64,000 nt of DNA from Vibrio sp. HDW18 (GTDB lineage Bacteria > Pseudomonadota > Gammaproteobacteria > Enterobacterales > Vibrionaceae). Of the stretch, positions 63,551 through 64,000 are shown one piece after another. The stretch is taken from contig NZ_CP049914.1 in NCBI RefSeq assembly GCF_011306175.1, positions 496,001 to 560,000 of the forward strand, in the 5' to 3' direction. A program made the position numbers and the translations under genes. Numbering within the stretch: position 1 is the stretch's first letter; each line of letters begins with the position of its first letter. The notes under the pieces are model-generated. The model saw only the letters and a list, made by a program, of their open reading frames with translations, was not told the DNA's origin and ran no database searches.

Positions 63551-64000
63551 ATGAATCACCTTCCTGACGACGTAGAACAACTGAAAGCGATGCTGTTAGC
63601 GCTTCAGGAAGAAAACAAAGCGAAGGACAAGCAACTACAGGCCCAGCAAGAAGAAATGGCTGAGCTTAAAACACGGGTGGAACTTCTGCTTGAGCAACTC
63701 AACCTCAGTAAATCCAAACGGTTCTCTTCCCAGAGTGAAAAGGTGGTTAAAGGTACCTTCAATGAAGCCGAGCAGCAAAATGCACTGCACAAACCTGAGC
63801 CAGCTCATCATAAAAAAGGACGTAAACCGCTACCTGAAGAGCTGGAGCGAGAAGTTCAGGTTCACACTGCGAATGTTGTGGGCACGAATTACATAAATGT
63901 GGGGTAGAAACCTCTGAAGAGCTGAAGATCATCCCTCAGAAAATCAGTGTGATCCGCCATGAACGAACCAAATATGCCTGCCGTCAGTGTGAACATACCG
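63551..64000 (+). pseudogene. tnpC: IS66 transposase TnpC, frameshifted near residue 106 (incomplete in window)
   Basis: The frame starts MNHLPDDVEQLKAMLLALQE with a coiled coil (about 1-60) and a KSKRFSSQSEKV segment typical of IS66 TnpC. It is open to residue 118 (stop 63905-63907), but the last ~13 residues are foreign. From 63868 another frame gives CECCGHELHKCGVETSEELK (continuing IIPQKISVIRHE), the expected next TnpC segment with its zinc-ribbon Cys. A small deletion just before 63868 shifted the frame. Confidence 0.85.

Larger units (their letters stand above)
62737..64000 (+). mobile_element. IS66-family insertion sequence (left part, continues beyond window)
   Basis: Starts with the IS66-type end GTAAGCGCC at 62737, within higB. 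The three gene set tnpA, tnpB, tnpC follows in order on the plus strand. The right end is outside the window, so the 8-bp duplication expected at the target (left flank TTCAAAAC, 62729-62736) cannot be checked. Confidence 0.85.

Overview
The window looks like a Vibrio genome segment, most likely from the second chromosome. The evidence is an intact vxrABCDE operon, a Qrr quorum-sensing small RNA with a sigma-54 promoter, a YejABEF transporter, genes of Vibrio-typical families (DUF3332, DUF2861, DUF2850, DUF3389), and integron attC sites that read like the classic Vibrio VCR/VAR type. Base composition is mid-40s percent GC. The species cannot be fixed from the sequence alone.

Layout. 1-6.2 kb: an ABC importer (binding protein cut by the window edge, ATPase, fused permease) divergent from a secreted MINPP/phytase-like histidine phosphatase and an outer-membrane porin-like protein. 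A good Pho box precedes the importer, so I read this as an organophosphate-scavenging locus rather than an iron system. 6.4-20 kb: housekeeping and envelope genes (M48 protease, S4 protein, MFS and RND transporters, an EAL phosphodiesterase, cytochrome b561-YceI, a YbjD-type OLD nuclease). 20-24 kb: an ERIC-like repeat, a Pho-box-driven 5'-nucleotidase without a signal peptide, a strongly translated 31-residue membrane peptide, a yybP-ykoY (manganese) riboswitch in front of a TerC/Alx protein, and tRNA-Gly. 24-37 kb: a diguanylate cyclase, ComFB and HlyU-family proteins, pntAB, the vxr two-component operon, a thioesterase, an SgrR-like regulator and a PhnA/YjdM-like protein. 38-44 kb: yejABEF. 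44-49 kb: sucrose genes scrA / scrRB with two matching putative ScrR operators. 49-54.6 kb: TrmK, GlpM, Nudix, a LonB-like protease, DUF2850 and PpnP.

54.6-55.4 kb is protein-poor but informative: a qrr gene with a sigma-54 promoter and putative LuxO sites lies between relics of a GGDEF domain and possibly of a chemotaxis receptor. 55.5-59.1 kb: an orphan sugar-binding protein divergent from a secreted GH5 mannanase-like lipoprotein.

59.1-64 kb is mobile DNA. An IS3-family element sits exactly where the chromosome meets a cassette array. Its right side cuts a cassette gene and its left side keeps a short Fic-like fragment. Three attC sites follow, with a phd-doc toxin-antitoxin cassette, a VOC/glyoxalase cassette and a higBA cassette, all read on the minus strand. 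An IS66 element has cut higB in two, and its own tnpC carries a small frameshifting deletion. No integrase is visible; from cassette orientation it should lie to the right of the window.
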